Source: Chelativorans sp. ZYF759 (GTDB lineage: Bacteria; Pseudomonadota; Alphaproteobacteria; Rhizobiales; Rhizobiaceae). Taken from it: a DNA stretch of 43,637 nucleotides. The stretch covers positions 1-43,637 of the forward strand of contig NZ_WVVV01000014.1 of NCBI RefSeq assembly GCF_012911015.1. The letters are read 5' to 3'. The position numbers and the translations under genes were made by a program. The notes under the pieces were generated by a model. It was given only the letters and a program-made list of their open reading frames with translations, was not told where the DNA came from and searched no databases. This document shows, in pieces, positions 29,095 through 38,563 of the stretch (positions within the stretch are counted from its first letter, which is position 1; each line of letters opens with the position of its first letter).

Positions 29095-30234
29095 TCAGCA
29101 GCCGAAAATGTCGTTCCAGAACACGAATAGCATGAAACCCAGCACGAGAAACAAGCCAACACGATAAAAGGCTTCCATCACGCGTTCGGAGACCGGTCGT
29201 CGCGCAATGGCCTCCACGCCGTAGAAGACAAGGTGGCCGCCATCGAGAGGCGGGATCGGCAGCAGATTGAGAATGCCGATTCCCACCGACAGCAGCGCCA
29301 CGAGTTGCACCAGCCAGACGAAGCCAAGGGAAGCCGCCTGCCCGGACATCTCGGCGATGCGTACGGGCCCGCCCAGTTGGCACCGATCCTCGCGACCTGC
29401 AACGAAGCGCTGCAGGAACTGGCCGGTCCGCTGGATGATGTGCCCGGTCTCTATGACGCCTTCGACCAGCGCTTCCGCAGGATTGTAGGTCACCAGCCGC
29501 GGTTGCCCCATCTCCTGGTTGTTGACCACGCCGATGGCGCCGATACGGATCGAATTGCCCAAGGCGTCGGTCTGCTCCAGCAATTCGGGCGTCGCCGCAA
29601 GTTCCAGTTCCTGCCCATCGCGCAGCATGACGAAGGTGAGCTGGTCGCCGGCACGCCCTGAGACCAGGCGTTGCACGTCGGAGAAGGTCGACACGCGGGT
29701 GCCGTTGATGGAGACGAATCGGTCCCCCGGCGCAAATCCTGCGGCCTCGGCCGGGCTTTCGGCGCGCACTTCGGCAACGGTCGGCTCGGTCACATATTTT
29801 CCGTAGAGCGCGAACATCACGGTGAAAACGGCAATCGTCAGCACGAAATTCGCCATGGGTCCCGCGACCACGGTGGCGGCGCGCTTCCATACCGGCTGGA
29901 TGTGGAAGGCCGTCGGCCGTTCGGCCTCGCTCAACTCCTCGGCATCCTCATGCCGCGGCTCGCTGGTGACAGCCATGTCGCCGACGAACTTCACATAGCC
30001 TCCCAGCGGTATCGCTGAGAGTCTCCACCGTGTTCCGCGCCGGTCGGTGAAGCCGAAGAGTTCGGGACCGAAGCCGATGGAGAAGGCCCTGACGCCGATG
30101 CCGCACCAGCGGCCGACCAGATAGTGGCCCATCTCGTGGACGAAAACGACGACCGTCAGGACGAAAAGGAACGGCACGAGAATGCCGAACACCAATCCCT
30201 GACTGCCGAAGATGGAGGTAAGAATTTCGCCCAT
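29095..30234 (-). CDS. rseP: Site-2 (M50B) membrane metalloprotease RseP
   Basis: RseP cuts transmembrane segments of anti-sigma factors and remnant signal peptides in the inner membrane. The 379-residue protein has the zinc site HEMGH at 33-37 in the first transmembrane helix and the third ligand D331 in LDGGH in a late helix. One PDZ domain lies between them (EVRAESPAEAAGFAPGDRFV, about 155-240). Escherichia coli RseP has two PDZ domains. A single one is usual in alphaproteobacteria. It lies 75 bases downstream of cdsA. Confidence 0.95.
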   Translation of the reverse strand: MGEILTSIFGSQGLVFGILVPFLFVLTVVVFVHEMGHYLVGRWCGIGVRAFSIGFGPELFGFTDRRGTRWRLSAIPLGGYVKFVGDMAVTSEPRHEDAEELSEAERPTAFHIQPVWKRAATVVAGPMANFVLTIAVFTVMFALYGKYVTEPTVAEVRAESPAEAAGFAPGDRFVSINGTRVSTFSDVQRLVSGRAGDQLTFVMLRDGQELELAATPELLEQTDALGNSIRIGAIGVVNNQEMGQPRLVTYNPAEALVEGVIETGHIIQRTGQFLQRFVAGREDRCQLGGPVRIAEMSGQAASLGFVWLVQLVALLSVGIGILNLLPIPPLDGGHLVFYGVEAIARRPVSERVMEAFYRVGLFLVLGFMLFVFWNDIFGC

Positions 30235-30309
30235 TGCGCTGTTGCCGCCCGATGGTTTGCTGGCTGCGTGGATTGATGCCCCTAAAGGCCGGTCCAGAAA
30301 CGGACCGCC

Positions 30310-31173
30310 TCAGCCAGCACTGAAGAATGCCTGTGCCGGATCGCTGGGACCGGTGAGCAGGATGCCGACGACATAGAACGCGACCGCGGCTGCTACAAGA
30401 CCATCCACCCGGTCCATGACGCCACCGTGACCGGGGATGAGGTTGCTCGAATCCTTCACCGTGTAGCGGCGCTTGAGATGTGATTCGAAAAGATCGCCCA
30501 TCTGGGCGACGACTGACAGCAGCAAAGCCAGCCCGGCGAAGACCGCCAGGCCGAGCCGCACATCTGCAAGCAATGCGACCGTCAGCCCTGCCGCAACCCC
30601 GCCAACTGTCCCGCCGATCGCACCACTCCAGGTCTTTCCAGGAGAGATTCGCGGTGCGAGCTTGGCACCGCCGATCGCCCGACCGACGAAATAGGCCGCG
30701 ATGTCTGTGACCCAGACGACAGCGAACAGGAACAGGATGGCCCAGAGCCCGGCGGCATCCCCGCCCCTCAACATGGCGAGCGCGATCGCCGACAACCCCG
30801 CATAGAGGATGCCGGAAGGCGGCCAGTGGTCGTGGCCGGAAAACCGTGCCACGACGACCGCGATCACGGTGGCGACGATCGTCAGGATGAGAAGCAGGCC
30901 GGGCGCCGCCCCTGCCACAAGCAGCAGGGCAATGGCACCGAGAAGCGCGGCGATGACCCAGTGGGTTCGCCCCCAGTCCCTTCCCGCAGTGATGGTCAAC
31001 CACTCATAGATCATCGCCAGCGCGACGATCGCGACGAACAGCCTGAAAGCCAGGCCCCCCATCCACGTCAATGCCAACGCCAGCGGGATCAGCACCAGGG
31101 CGGAAACGACCCTCAGGCGCAGATTGCTGGAGCCTGCCGGCTGCTGCCCCGGCGGGGGGCTGGAAACGCTCAT
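30310..31173 (-). CDS. cdsA: Phosphatidate cytidylyltransferase
   Basis: CdsA makes CDP-diacylglycerol from phosphatidate and CTP at the inner membrane, the precursor of all phospholipids. The 287-residue protein has about eight hydrophobic segments and the family signature from S231 to D257: [20 protein letters not shown] followed by GVMDRVD. Its ATG overlaps the uppS stop (ATGA). An imperfectly terminator-like hairpin (CGGTCC 30290-30295, GGACCG 30302-30307) follows its stop without a T-run, so read-through into rseP is expected. Confidence 0.96.
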   Translation of the reverse strand: MSVSSPPPGQQPAGSSNLRLRVVSALVLIPLALALTWMGGLAFRLFVAIVALAMIYEWLTITAGRDWGRTHWVIAALLGAIALLLVAGAAPGLLLILTIVATVIAVVVARFSGHDHWPPSGILYAGLSAIALAMLRGGDAAGLWAILFLFAVVWVTDIAAYFVGRAIGGAKLAPRISPGKTWSGAIGGTVGGVAAGLTVALLADVRLGLAVFAGLALLLSVVAQMGDLFESHLKRRYTVKDSSNLIPGHGGVMDRVDGLVAAAVAFYVVGILLTGPSDPAQAFFSAG

Positions 31174-31886
31174 AGGGCAACGTCGCGCGCGGCGACACCG
31201 CCAAAGCGACGGTCGCGTGCAGCATAGGTCCGCACTGCCTCGGCCAGTCGCTCGGCATTAAAATCCGGCCAGTAGCACGGTTCGAAATGAAGCTCGCTAT
31301 AGGCTGTCTGCCACAGCAGGAAGTTGGACAGGCGCTGCTCGCCGCTGGTGCGGATGACCAGATCGGGGTCAGGGATGCGCGCCGTGTCCAGGAAGGAGAC
31401 AAAGCTCTCCGGCGTGATCTCCTCCGGATCGAGGGTGCCGGCCGCGGCAGCCTGGGCAATGGTGCGGGCAGCCCGGATGATCTCGTGGCGCGACCCGTAA
31501 TTGAAGGCGATGACGAGGTTCATCGCCGCGTTGTTCATGGTGAGGTTCTCGGCCTCATCGACCATCGAACGAATGTCAGGCTCAAGCCCTTCGCGGTCCC
31601 CGATCATGCGCACGCGCACGCCGTTCTGGTGGATTTCAGCGAGATCGCGACGCAGGAACAGGCGCAGGAGCCCCATCAGGTCGCTGATTTCGGATCGAGG
31701 GCGAGACCAGTTCTCGGAAGAAAAAGCGTAGACGGTCAGCCAGTCGATGCCGAGGTCGCCGGCGGCACGAACGGTGCGCCGAAGCGCTTCGACGCCGGCG
31801 CGATGGCCGGCAGCCCGCGGCAGGCCCCTCGCCTTCGCCCAGCGGCCATTGCCGTCCATGATGATCGCCACATGCGCGGGTATCAA
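31170..31886 (-). CDS. uppS: Undecaprenyl diphosphate synthase
   Basis: UppS extends farnesyl diphosphate with eight isopentenyl units to undecaprenyl diphosphate, the carrier lipid for peptidoglycan and O-antigen. The 238-residue protein begins [20 protein letters not shown], with the catalytic D11 and the GNGRW motif. [13 protein letters not shown] and [15 protein letters not shown] are the substrate-binding blocks. The only usable start is TTG at 31886: the frame is open back to the frr stop region but holds no ATG or GTG, and GGAAAGGA lies about 9 bases upstream. It is coupled to cdsA downstream. Confidence 0.95.
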   Translation of the reverse strand: MIPAHVAIIMDGNGRWAKARGLPRAAGHRAGVEALRRTVRAAGDLGIDWLTVYAFSSENWSRPRSEISDLMGLLRLFLRRDLAEIHQNGVRVRMIGDREGLEPDIRSMVDEAENLTMNNAAMNLVIAFNYGSRHEIIRAARTIAQAAAAGTLDPEEITPESFVSFLDTARIPDPDLVIRTSGEQRLSNFLLWQTAYSELHFEPCYWPDFNAERLAEAVRTYAARDRRFGGVAARDVAL

Positions 31887-31931
31887 ATCGGGATTCCTTT
31901 CCCGTTTCCGGGTCCGCCGGGCATCCTGCAG

Positions 31932-32492
31932 CTAGACTTGCATGATCTCGGTTTCCTTGTCCGTCAGAAGCGTATCCACCTGAGAGATTGTCTCGTCGGT
32001 CATCTTCTGGACGCGGTCGGCGTGCGTACGCGAATCATCCTGGCTGATTTCGCCGTCTTTTTCCGCCTTCTTCAAGTTCTCCATTCCGTCGCGGCGTACA
32101 TGACGCACGGCCACCTTGGCACCTTCGGCATATTGATGCGCGATCTTCACCAGTTCCTTGCGGCGCTGCTCGTTCAGTTCGGGCAGCGGGATACGCAGAT
32201 TGGTGCCATCGACAATAGGATTGAAGCCAAGATTGGATTCGCGGATGGCGCGGTCGACGGCGCCGACCAGCGACTTGTCCCACACATTGACGGCGATCAT
32301 ACGCGGCTCCGGCACGGTGACCGTCCCAACCTGGGTCAGCGGCATAGTCGACCCGTAGGCCGGAACCTGAATCGGGTCGAGCAGATTCGCCGAAGCCCGA
32401 CCCGTCCTGAGCGAGGCCAGATCGGATTTAAAGGCACTGATGGCGCCATCCATGCGCCGCTGCAGGTCGGAAAAATCAATTCCGGAACTCAT
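31932..32492 (-). CDS. frr: Ribosome recycling factor
   Basis: RRF, with EF-G, splits the post-termination ribosome. The 186-residue protein has the usual length and the three-helix-bundle sequence: [20 protein letters not shown], then [20 protein letters not shown] and [20 protein letters not shown]. It lies between pyrH (63-base gap) and uppS (45-base gap) in the order conserved across proteobacteria. Confidence 0.97.
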   Translation of the reverse strand: MSSGIDFSDLQRRMDGAISAFKSDLASLRTGRASANLLDPIQVPAYGSTMPLTQVGTVTVPEPRMIAVNVWDKSLVGAVDRAIRESNLGFNPIVDGTNLRIPLPELNEQRRKELVKIAHQYAEGAKVAVRHVRRDGMENLKKAEKDGEISQDDSRTHADRVQKMTDETISQVDTLLTDKETEIMQV

Positions 32493-32555
32493 GAAGAACT
32501 TCCTCCTTGGCCGGGGTCCTCGCGTCGCATCAGGGAAAACCCCCGAAGGTTCATC

Positions 32556-33278
32556 TCAGAGATCCGCCACGAGGGTGCTACGCCCCTGGCCCCTCAGGAT
32601 GGCGCCGAAGCCGCCCTTTTCGTGAATCGAGTAGACGATTATCGGAATGTTGTTCTCGCGCGCAAGAGCAATCGCGGCGGTATCCATGACGGCTAAGCCT
32701 TCGCGAAGCACGTCCTGGTGGCTGATCTGCTCGTATCGGGTGGCGGTGGGGTCCTTCTTCGGATCGGCCGAATAGACGCCATCCACCTGCGTGCCCTTGA
32801 AGAGGGCATCCGCGCCGATCTCGGCCGCGCGCAGGGCGGCCGCCGAATCGGTCGTGAAGAAGGGGTTGCCGGTGCCACCGGCAAAAATGACCACCTTGCC
32901 CTGGTCGATATAGGCGGTCGCCTGGCGCTGCGAGAAGCTCTCGCAGAGCTCCGGCATGGCGATTGCCGAAAGCACCACGGCATCAACGCCAAGCTTGACC
33001 AGCGAGGTTCTGAGCGCCAGCGAGTTGATGACTGTGGCGAGCATGCCCATGTGGTCGCCGGTAACCCGGTCACCGCCCTTGGACGCGACGGCAACGCCGC
33101 GGAAGATGTTGCCGCCGCCGATGACGACACCCACCTCCACGCCCATCTTGCGCGCCTCGGCGATGTCGGCGGCGATCCTGTCGACCACGGACACGTCGAT
33201 GCCGAAACCCTGATCCCCCATCAATGCCTCGCCGGATGCCTTGAGCAGGACGCGGCGGTAGCGGGGGATATCGGACAT
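32556..33278 (-). CDS. pyrH: UMP kinase
   Basis: PyrH phosphorylates UMP to UDP, feeding RNA, UDP-sugar and hence lipid A and peptidoglycan precursors. The 240-residue amino-acid-kinase-fold protein starts MSDIPRYRRVLLKASGEALM and contains GVVIGGGNIFRG, VVIFAGGTGNPFFTTDSAAA and DGVYSADPKKDP. ATG 33278 is chosen because GAGAG lies six to ten bases upstream; the frame upstream lacks a ribosome site. It lies 100 bases after tsf, with a strong hairpin between. Confidence 0.97.
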   Translation of the reverse strand: MSDIPRYRRVLLKASGEALMGDQGFGIDVSVVDRIAADIAEARKMGVEVGVVIGGGNIFRGVAVASKGGDRVTGDHMGMLATVINSLALRTSLVKLGVDAVVLSAIAMPELCESFSQRQATAYIDQGKVVIFAGGTGNPFFTTDSAAALRAAEIGADALFKGTQVDGVYSADPKKDPTATRYEQISHQDVLREGLAVMDTAAIALARENNIPIIVYSIHEKGGFGAILRGQGRSTLVADL

Positions 33279-33320
33279 GGCACTCTCTCGTGTGGGGCGG
33301 TTTTCGCGGGCCTCGATACA

Positions 33321-33354
33321 CGAGGGGCGCCGCGATGTCACGCGGCGCCCCTCG
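33321..33354 (-). terminator. Strong hairpin between tsf and pyrH
   Basis: A perfect 14-bp stem, CGAGGGGCGCCGCG with loop ATGTCA and its complement, begins 24 bases after the tsf stop and ends 42 bases before pyrH. It lacks a T-run on the minus strand, so it may reduce read-through or protect the upstream rpsB-tsf mRNA rather than end transcription fully. Confidence 0.6.
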
Positions 33355-33378
33355 GCAATTCAGATGTGCAGAGAAGGT

Positions 33379-34302
33379 CTACTTCTTGACCGCCGCGGCA
33401 ACCTCGGCAGCGAAATCGGACTCTTCCTTCTCGATTCCCTCGCCGAGCGCGAAACGCACGAAACCGGTGATCGTGGCGGTGGCGCCGATTTCCTTCTCGG
33501 CATCCTTCAGGGCCTGCTCGACGGTCACGTCGGGGTTGATGACGAATGCCTGCTTGAGAAGAACGACCTCCTCGAAGAACTTGCGCATGCGGCCTTCGAC
33601 CATCTTCTCGATGATGTTTTCCGGCTTGCCGGACTGGCGCGCCTGATCGGCATAGATGGCCTTCTCCCGCTCGACTTCCGCCGCATCGACCTCTTCGGCC
33701 GTCAGCGCCAGCGGGTTGGTGGCGGCGACATGCATGGCAACCTGACGCGCGAAGGAACGCGCGGCATCGGCGTTGCCTTCGGTTTCGATCGCAACAAGCA
33801 CGCCCATCTTGCCGAGATTGTCGGCGACGGAATTGTGAACATAGTTCGCAACCGCGCCCTGGCCGACGGACAGCTTTGCCGAGCGGCGGAATGCCAGGTT
33901 CTCGCCAATGGTGCCGATGGCGTCCGTGACGGTCTCCGAAACACTCTTGGCGGCGCCGGGGTAGCGCGCCTGCGAGACCGCTTCGACAGTCCCGTCGGTG
34001 GTCAATGCCACTTCGGCGATGTTGGAAACGATCTGCTGGAAGGCTTCATTGCGGGCCACGAAGTCGGTCTCCGAATTGACCTCGACGACCACGGCGCTCG
34101 ATGCATCGGCAGCGACGCCGATAAGACCTTCGGCGGCGGTGCGGCCGGACTTCTTGTCGGCCTTGGCGATACCCTTCTTGCGCAGCCAGTCGACGGCTTC
34201 CTCAAGATTGCCATTGGTCTCTGCCAGCGCAGCCTTGCAGTCCATCATGCCAGCGCCGGTCATCTCGCGGAGTTCTTTGACCTGTGCAGCGGAAATGCTC
34301 AT
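33379..34302 (-). CDS. tsf: Elongation factor Ts
   Basis: EF-Ts is the nucleotide exchange factor for EF-Tu. The 307-residue protein has the N-terminal UBA-like domain ([20 protein letters not shown]) and the core exchange motif [10 protein letters not shown]. The C-terminal module carries [14 protein letters not shown] and the region [12 protein letters not shown]. Its partner EF-Tu is encoded at the other end of this window. The rpsB-tsf order is universal in proteobacteria. Confidence 0.98.
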   Translation of the reverse strand: MSISAAQVKELREMTGAGMMDCKAALAETNGNLEEAVDWLRKKGIAKADKKSGRTAAEGLIGVAADASSAVVVEVNSETDFVARNEAFQQIVSNIAEVALTTDGTVEAVSQARYPGAAKSVSETVTDAIGTIGENLAFRRSAKLSVGQGAVANYVHNSVADNLGKMGVLVAIETEGNADAARSFARQVAMHVAATNPLALTAEEVDAAEVEREKAIYADQARQSGKPENIIEKMVEGRMRKFFEEVVLLKQAFVINPDVTVEQALKDAEKEIGATATITGFVRFALGEGIEKEESDFAAEVAAAVKK

Positions 34303-34409
34303 CTTCGTCTCGTTCCTTCATGTTCCTGAAATGACGCGGCGCACCGTGGATTTCGCCAGGTGCGCCCGCCGTGATGTCCGATATGCTGGCCGCGAACGGC
34401 CGCCGGGGG

Positions 34410-35255
34410 CTAAGCCTGCTTGTTCTCGGTATCGCCTTCGCTGGCGGCCGGGCTCTCGGCCGACGTGCTGGCAGGCGTCTCGGCAGGGGTTTCGGCAGGC
34501 GTCTCGTCGAGCGCCGGTTCGGCCGGGGCTTCGACCGCCTCGCCGATGTCGACACCCATGGCGCCCTGCTGGCGAGCGATACCGTCGATGGCAGCCTTGG
34601 CGATGAGTTCGCAATAGAGCGAGATCGCGCGTGCCGAATCGTCATTGCCGGGGATCGGGTAGTCGACCTTATCCGGATCGCAGTTGGAATCGATCACGGC
34701 GACGACCGGAATGCCGAGACGCTTGGCCTCCTGGATGGCGATCGCTTCCTTGTTGGTGTCGATCACGAACATCAGGTCGGGGGTCGAGCCCATGTCCTTG
34801 ATGCCGCCCAGCGCACGGTTCAGCTTCTCGCGCTCGCGCTCGAGGTTGAGCCGCTCCTTCTTGGTGAAGCCGGAGGCCTCGCCAGCGAGGAGGTCGTCGA
34901 GCGTGCGCAGGCGCTGGATCGAATTGGAGATCGTCTTCCAGTTGGTCAGCATGCCGCCGAGCCAGCGGGCGTTGACGTAGTACTGCGCCGAACGCTGAGC
35001 AGCGTCAGCGACGATCTCGGACGCCTGGCGCTTGGTGCCGACGAAAAGAACGCGGCCACCCTTGGCGACGGTGTCGGAAACGAGCTTCAGCGACTGGTGC
35101 AGGAGCGGCACCGTCTGCGAGAGGTCGATGATGTGGATGTTGTTGCGGACGCCGAAGATATAGGAGTCCATCTTCGGGTTCCAGCGGTGGGTCTGGTGGC
35201 CGAAGTGAACACCAGCTTCCAAGAGCTGGCGCATGCTGAAATCAGGCAGAGCCAT
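34410..35255 (-). CDS. rpsB: 30S ribosomal protein S2
   Basis: S2 binds the 30S head-body junction late in assembly. The 281-residue protein starts [20 protein letters not shown] at ATG 35255, preceded by AAGGAAAAG. The core ends near residue 235, and a 45-residue Ala/Glu/Pro/Thr-rich tail (repeats of TPAE/TPAS) follows, as in other rhizobial S2 proteins. It has a near-consensus promoter at 35380-35408 and a 120-base leader containing the partial hairpin GTCCG...CGGAC (35315-35345 region). Confidence 0.97.
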   Translation of the reverse strand: MALPDFSMRQLLEAGVHFGHQTHRWNPKMDSYIFGVRNNIHIIDLSQTVPLLHQSLKLVSDTVAKGGRVLFVGTKRQASEIVADAAQRSAQYYVNARWLGGMLTNWKTISNSIQRLRTLDDLLAGEASGFTKKERLNLEREREKLNRALGGIKDMGSTPDLMFVIDTNKEAIAIQEAKRLGIPVVAVIDSNCDPDKVDYPIPGNDDSARAISLYCELIAKAAIDGIARQQGAMGVDIGEAVEAPAEPALDETPAETPAETPASTSAESPAASEGDTENKQA

Positions 35256-35379
35256 TCGATCTTTTCCTTTCCGGTTAAGCCTCCACGGGCCAACGGCGAA
35301 AGAAAATCTATCGCCACCGGGGGCGTCCGCCGGATTTCTCCCGGACGGAAACCAAAAGCCCGTGTGTGGAATGAGCGCG

Positions 35380-35408
35380 CATATAGCGGCAGAAACCACC
35401 ATTTGCAA
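35380..35408 (-). promoter_or_regulatory. rpsB promoter (TTGCAA-N17-TATATG)
   Basis: On the minus strand TTGCAA (35408-35403) is followed after exactly 17 bases by TATATG (35385-35380), the canonical alphaproteobacterial form (CTTGCAAA ... GCTATATG). The start is expected near 35373, giving a leader of about 118 bases. Confidence 0.85.
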
Positions 35409-35409
35409 G

Positions 35410-35442
35410 CGCCGGGGGGTTGCGGCTTTCGGGGCCCCGGCG
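35410..35442 (-). terminator. GC-rich hairpin between the exported-protein gene and the rpsB promoter
   Basis: CGCCGGGG (35410-35417) and CCCCGGCG (35435-35442) pair around a 17-base loop. The structure starts one base after the stop of the gene at 35444 and ends one base before the rpsB -35 box, insulating the two units. There is no T-run. Confidence 0.55.
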
Positions 35443-35443
35443 G

Positions 35444-37492
35444 TTATTGGCTGCTGACCTCGACGTTGAGCATATCGACGACCCGCCCGGGATCGGAATC
35501 GGCGGCCTCCATGAGCTGCATCATGGGCACCGGTTCATCGGGCCGCATCTCGATACGCAACGTGCCGGGATCTTCCAGGAAGGCGCCGGCCGCGGCCGTC
35601 ACCATCGTGAGGAAGTCAGGGCGCTGCAGGGCCGCAAGAACGAAGGGCAGGATTCCCGCCGCCTGGGCGCGCATGGTCTCGATGTCGGTGCCCTGGTCCT
35701 GGGCGAGCATCGATAGAACCCGGTCCGTCAGGGATGCGTCGGTGAAGACGGCCGAGGCCTCGTTGAGCGTGATGCCGAACGCTACGAACATCAGGCTCAT
35801 CGGGTTTTCCAGCGCGCCGCGCGGAATCCCGCCAAATGTCGCGTCAAGCCCGAGCGTTCCCCCGTCCTCCAATGTGGTGCTGGAGGAAAGCGCTATCGTC
35901 TCGCCCGCCTCCTCCCAGGTCAGGCTGAGTTCATGGGAGGCCGCGATCTCTTCATATCCAAGCGCTTCGAACGTCTCGAGCGCCTCCTCGTCGTCGATCA
36001 TCCATGTCGGCATGCGCAGATCGTCGATCAGGGTGGCAATGCGCGTGGGAATCGGGCCGATATGGTCGGCCATGGTAATGTGGGCGCGGGCAAGGCTCAG
36101 TTCGGCGACGAAGGGGACGTGCAAGACCAGTCCGCCGAGCGAGAGACCGCCCAGTGTGGGAACGGCGCGCAGCATCGTGTCGATATCGCCGCTCTCCTGC
36201 GCCTGTTCGAGCGCCAGGAGTGCGGCCAGCGATGGGAAGCCGAGATCGCTGATGGTGAAGTCGCCGAGGGCGATCTCGACATCGCCTGCGTCGTCCCCAG
36301 CCTGCAGTCCCCGATAGTAGATGGTTTCGATGCCGTCCGAGGAAAGACCGGTGACGCCCGTGGCCGCAAGGCTGCCGCCGAACTCGTCGGCCTCGAAGGC
36401 CAGCCCGGTCGCCTCCATCAGTCCGAGCCGGAAGGCGCCATAGGTGGCCGCCACAAGTTCCACGAGTTCGATCGGGTCCGGCTCCTGGTCGTTCTCGATC
36501 GCGAGGTAGAGCGCATCCGCCCTGGAAAGGACAGGAAGCGGCGGACGGCGGCCGCCCAGGTCTTCCATCCGCAATTCCTCGATGGTGACCTCGACACCTT
36601 CCGTCGCGATCGTCCAGTCGGTAGCTGAAAACCAACCATTCATGGTTTCGAACGCATCGCCGCCCGCTCCCGGTTCGATCGAGGGATCGAACAACCGGAC
36701 CATGTCGCCGTAATTATATTGCCGGACCGCGATGCTGCCGATCTCCATTTCGTAATCGACCGCGACGCCGTGGTCGGCCTCCTCTGCCTCCCTCGCCGAA
36801 GCGCTCAGCCAGATGCCGTCCATCGTCATGGTCGAGATGTTGCCGCGTTCGGTCGATCCGACCGTGCCCGCTCCATACTGAATGGCGGTCGTCATGGGCG
36901 GGTCCGAGGTTTCCGACACCAGGTCGAGCACGCCGAACTCCATCGACTCGAAGCTGACATCGACGAGGGCTGCGGCGAGCGGGTAGAACCGGGAGACTGG
37001 CCGCGCCGGATCCTCCGCGATGTCGGGAAGGCGCGCCCAACGCAGATTCGCGGCCGCCAGCCCGTCATAGGAACCGGTGGTGCTGCTCGATCCCTGGCTT
37101 TCGCTGTCGATCTGGAAATCGATGAGCAGTTCCTCGGCCTGAATACGGTCGGCGACATAATAAGCGCCGTCCACATCAAGCCCCTCGAAAACAAGGCTCG
37201 GGAAGGCAAAAATATAGCTCAAATCGACGCTGTCGGCTTTCCCGTCCGTCGTCGCGCCGGGCAGATCCGAAAGCTCGATCGAGATCTCCAGGTCCTTGAC
37301 GGTTGTGGTGCCGGAGGCGGCGTCATGGTTGACGCCTGCATGAGTGATTTCCAGCCACTCGAAACGTTCCGACTGCGCGATCCAGTCTTCGACGATCTCG
37401 ATGGGCGCTTGCGCAAAGGCCGGCGGTACGACCAAGATTGCCGCGGCCGCCCCCAGATACGCGCCCCACCGCATGCCGATTGCATCTCGCAT
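35444..37492 (-). CDS. Large acidic exported protein of unknown function
   Basis: I recognise no family. The 682-residue product starts at ATG 37492 with AGGGGGG five bases upstream. It has a clear signal peptide ([20 protein letters not shown], cleavage near residue 28), so it is periplasmic or outer-membrane-associated. It has no cysteine, about two lysines and a large excess of Asp/Glu. Several stretches alternate short strands with helices in a repeated style, for example [20 protein letters not shown] and [20 protein letters not shown], and again [15 protein letters not shown]. This suggests an elongated beta-rich protein of the kind seen in AsmA- or YdgA-like envelope proteins, but the resemblance is only stylistic. 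It lies 117 bases downstream of eipB. Confidence 0.82.
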   Translation of the reverse strand: MRDAIGMRWGAYLGAAAAILVVPPAFAQAPIEIVEDWIAQSERFEWLEITHAGVNHDAASGTTTVKDLEISIELSDLPGATTDGKADSVDLSYIFAFPSLVFEGLDVDGAYYVADRIQAEELLIDFQIDSESQGSSSTTGSYDGLAAANLRWARLPDIAEDPARPVSRFYPLAAALVDVSFESMEFGVLDLVSETSDPPMTTAIQYGAGTVGSTERGNISTMTMDGIWLSASAREAEEADHGVAVDYEMEIGSIAVRQYNYGDMVRLFDPSIEPGAGGDAFETMNGWFSATDWTIATEGVEVTIEELRMEDLGGRRPPLPVLSRADALYLAIENDQEPDPIELVELVAATYGAFRLGLMEATGLAFEADEFGGSLAATGVTGLSSDGIETIYYRGLQAGDDAGDVEIALGDFTISDLGFPSLAALLALEQAQESGDIDTMLRAVPTLGGLSLGGLVLHVPFVAELSLARAHITMADHIGPIPTRIATLIDDLRMPTWMIDDEEALETFEALGYEEIAASHELSLTWEEAGETIALSSSTTLEDGGTLGLDATFGGIPRGALENPMSLMFVAFGITLNEASAVFTDASLTDRVLSMLAQDQGTDIETMRAQAAGILPFVLAALQRPDFLTMVTAAAGAFLEDPGTLRIEMRPDEPVPMMQLMEAADSDPGRVVDMLNVEVSSQ

Positions 37493-37527
37493 GCTACCCC
37501 CCTGCCCCTCTCCCAAACACCGGGCAA

Positions 37528-37557
37528 ATTAGGGCAGGAAATCCAGCCGATTGGCAA
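37528..37557 (-). promoter_or_regulatory. Candidate promoter of the large exported protein
   Basis: TTGCCA (37557-37552) and CCTAAT (37533-37528) on the minus strand are 18 bases apart, placing a start about 30 bases upstream of the ATG at 37492. The match is moderate. Confidence 0.35.
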
Positions 37558-37609
37558 ATGTTAATTTACGCAGCGACAGCAGCCAGCGACCCGCGATGCC
37601 CTGCGGGCG

Positions 37610-38437
37610 TCAGTTGCAATCCTCGACCCGGTCGAAGGCTTCCAGCTCGACCAGCTGACCGGCAATGGCGAAGTCGCCATAATCCATGATTAGGTCGTGG
37701 GTGATGCCGGCTTCGTTGAGCTTGAAGGCGATGCGGTAGGTCGGCATGCCCTCGCCCGTGGCGTCGCCGTTCTGAAGATCGAAATAGGCGATGTTGACGG
37801 GCCAGAAATTGGTATCGCCAGCCGCGGCGAGCAGATCATGCTCCGGGTCGGTGGCCGGGAGTGCCGCCTGCCGCCCTACAACGACGGTCGTCGTCATGAC
37901 CTTGCTGCCGGCCTCCGAGCCGTCGAATATCGTCGTCTCGTAGAATGTGCGGCCCTCGGCGATCTTTTCGAGGAGGTCCTTCAGATGTTGTGTCGGGAAG
38001 AGGCTCGGGCCAAGATCGTGCTCGGTCTGCTCGGGCCGCTCGACGGAGACGTGGGTGCCGCCATCCTCGGGTACGGCGCTGCCACGCGATTCCCGGTCCA
38101 GATTGCCGTCCAGATAGGAGCGCATGGCGAAATCGAAGGATTCGCCGTCCGGCCCCTCATAAGTGGTCGACTGTTCGTCTATGAGGCGCGAGAATTCCTC
38201 GGTGTCGAACTCGGTGACGAAACGGAAATTCACGGTGTAGCCGTCACATGACGAGCCATTGAACTCGTAGACCATGCGGCCGCTAATGGCGGTGATACCC
38301 GAGCGTTCGGAACGCTCGTGGAGCGACAGGTCATAGACGGCGCGATGCGGCAGCAATTCTTCGGCGAGCGCCGGGCCCAGACCGCCCCCCGCCAGGAACG
38401 ACGCGAGGATTGCGAGGTGAATGCCCTTCATGCGCAT
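37610..38437 (-). CDS. eipB: Cell envelope integrity protein EipB (DUF1849)
   Basis: EipB is a periplasmic beta-spiral protein needed for envelope integrity in Brucella. The 275-residue protein has a signal peptide (MRMKGIHLAILASFLAGGGL, ending PALAEE), then the family opening LPHRAVYDLSL, ISGRMVYEFNGSSCDGYTVN and later FWPVNIAYFD. It has exactly two cysteines, C64 and C274, matching the conserved disulphide that closes the spiral. ATG 38437 is chosen because GGAG lies eight bases upstream. It is divergent from the RidA-like gene, and the large exported protein lies downstream on the same strand. Confidence 0.9.
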   Translation of the reverse strand: MRMKGIHLAILASFLAGGGLGPALAEELLPHRAVYDLSLHERSERSGITAISGRMVYEFNGSSCDGYTVNFRFVTEFDTEEFSRLIDEQSTTYEGPDGESFDFAMRSYLDGNLDRESRGSAVPEDGGTHVSVERPEQTEHDLGPSLFPTQHLKDLLEKIAEGRTFYETTIFDGSEAGSKVMTTTVVVGRQAALPATDPEHDLLAAAGDTNFWPVNIAYFDLQNGDATGEGMPTYRIAFKLNEAGITHDLIMDYGDFAIAGQLVELEAFDRVEDCN

Positions 38438-38478
38438 CAAGTCTTCTCCGTCAGAGTGGATGAACCGGTGTCCACACA

Positions 38479-38516
38479 AGGCGATTTTCGTGGCACAAGC
38501 ACGGCGGGAATCGCCT
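38479..38516. promoter_or_regulatory. Inverted repeat in the eipB/ridA divergent region
   Basis: AGGCGATT (38479-38486) and AATCGCCT (38509-38516) are perfect complements with a 22-base spacer, centred in the 126-base gap between two divergent start codons. A smaller pair CGTG/CACG lies inside. It could be an operator for either gene. Confidence 0.35.
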
Positions 38517-38563
38517 CCGGCGCCGGTCTCAATACGCGCCGTCTTCAAAAATAGGAAGTGAAC

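Noticed and set aside
34410-34545. Repetitive Ala/Pro/Thr/Glu tail of S2 as a frameshift or foreign insertion
   Set aside because: The frame is intact and similar acidic tails are normal in rhizobial S2 proteins.
34371-36317. 648-codon plus-strand frame opposite rpsB and the exported protein
   Set aside because: It crosses the clear rpsB promoter and hairpin and is made of serine-rich low-complexity translation, typical of an antisense artefact.
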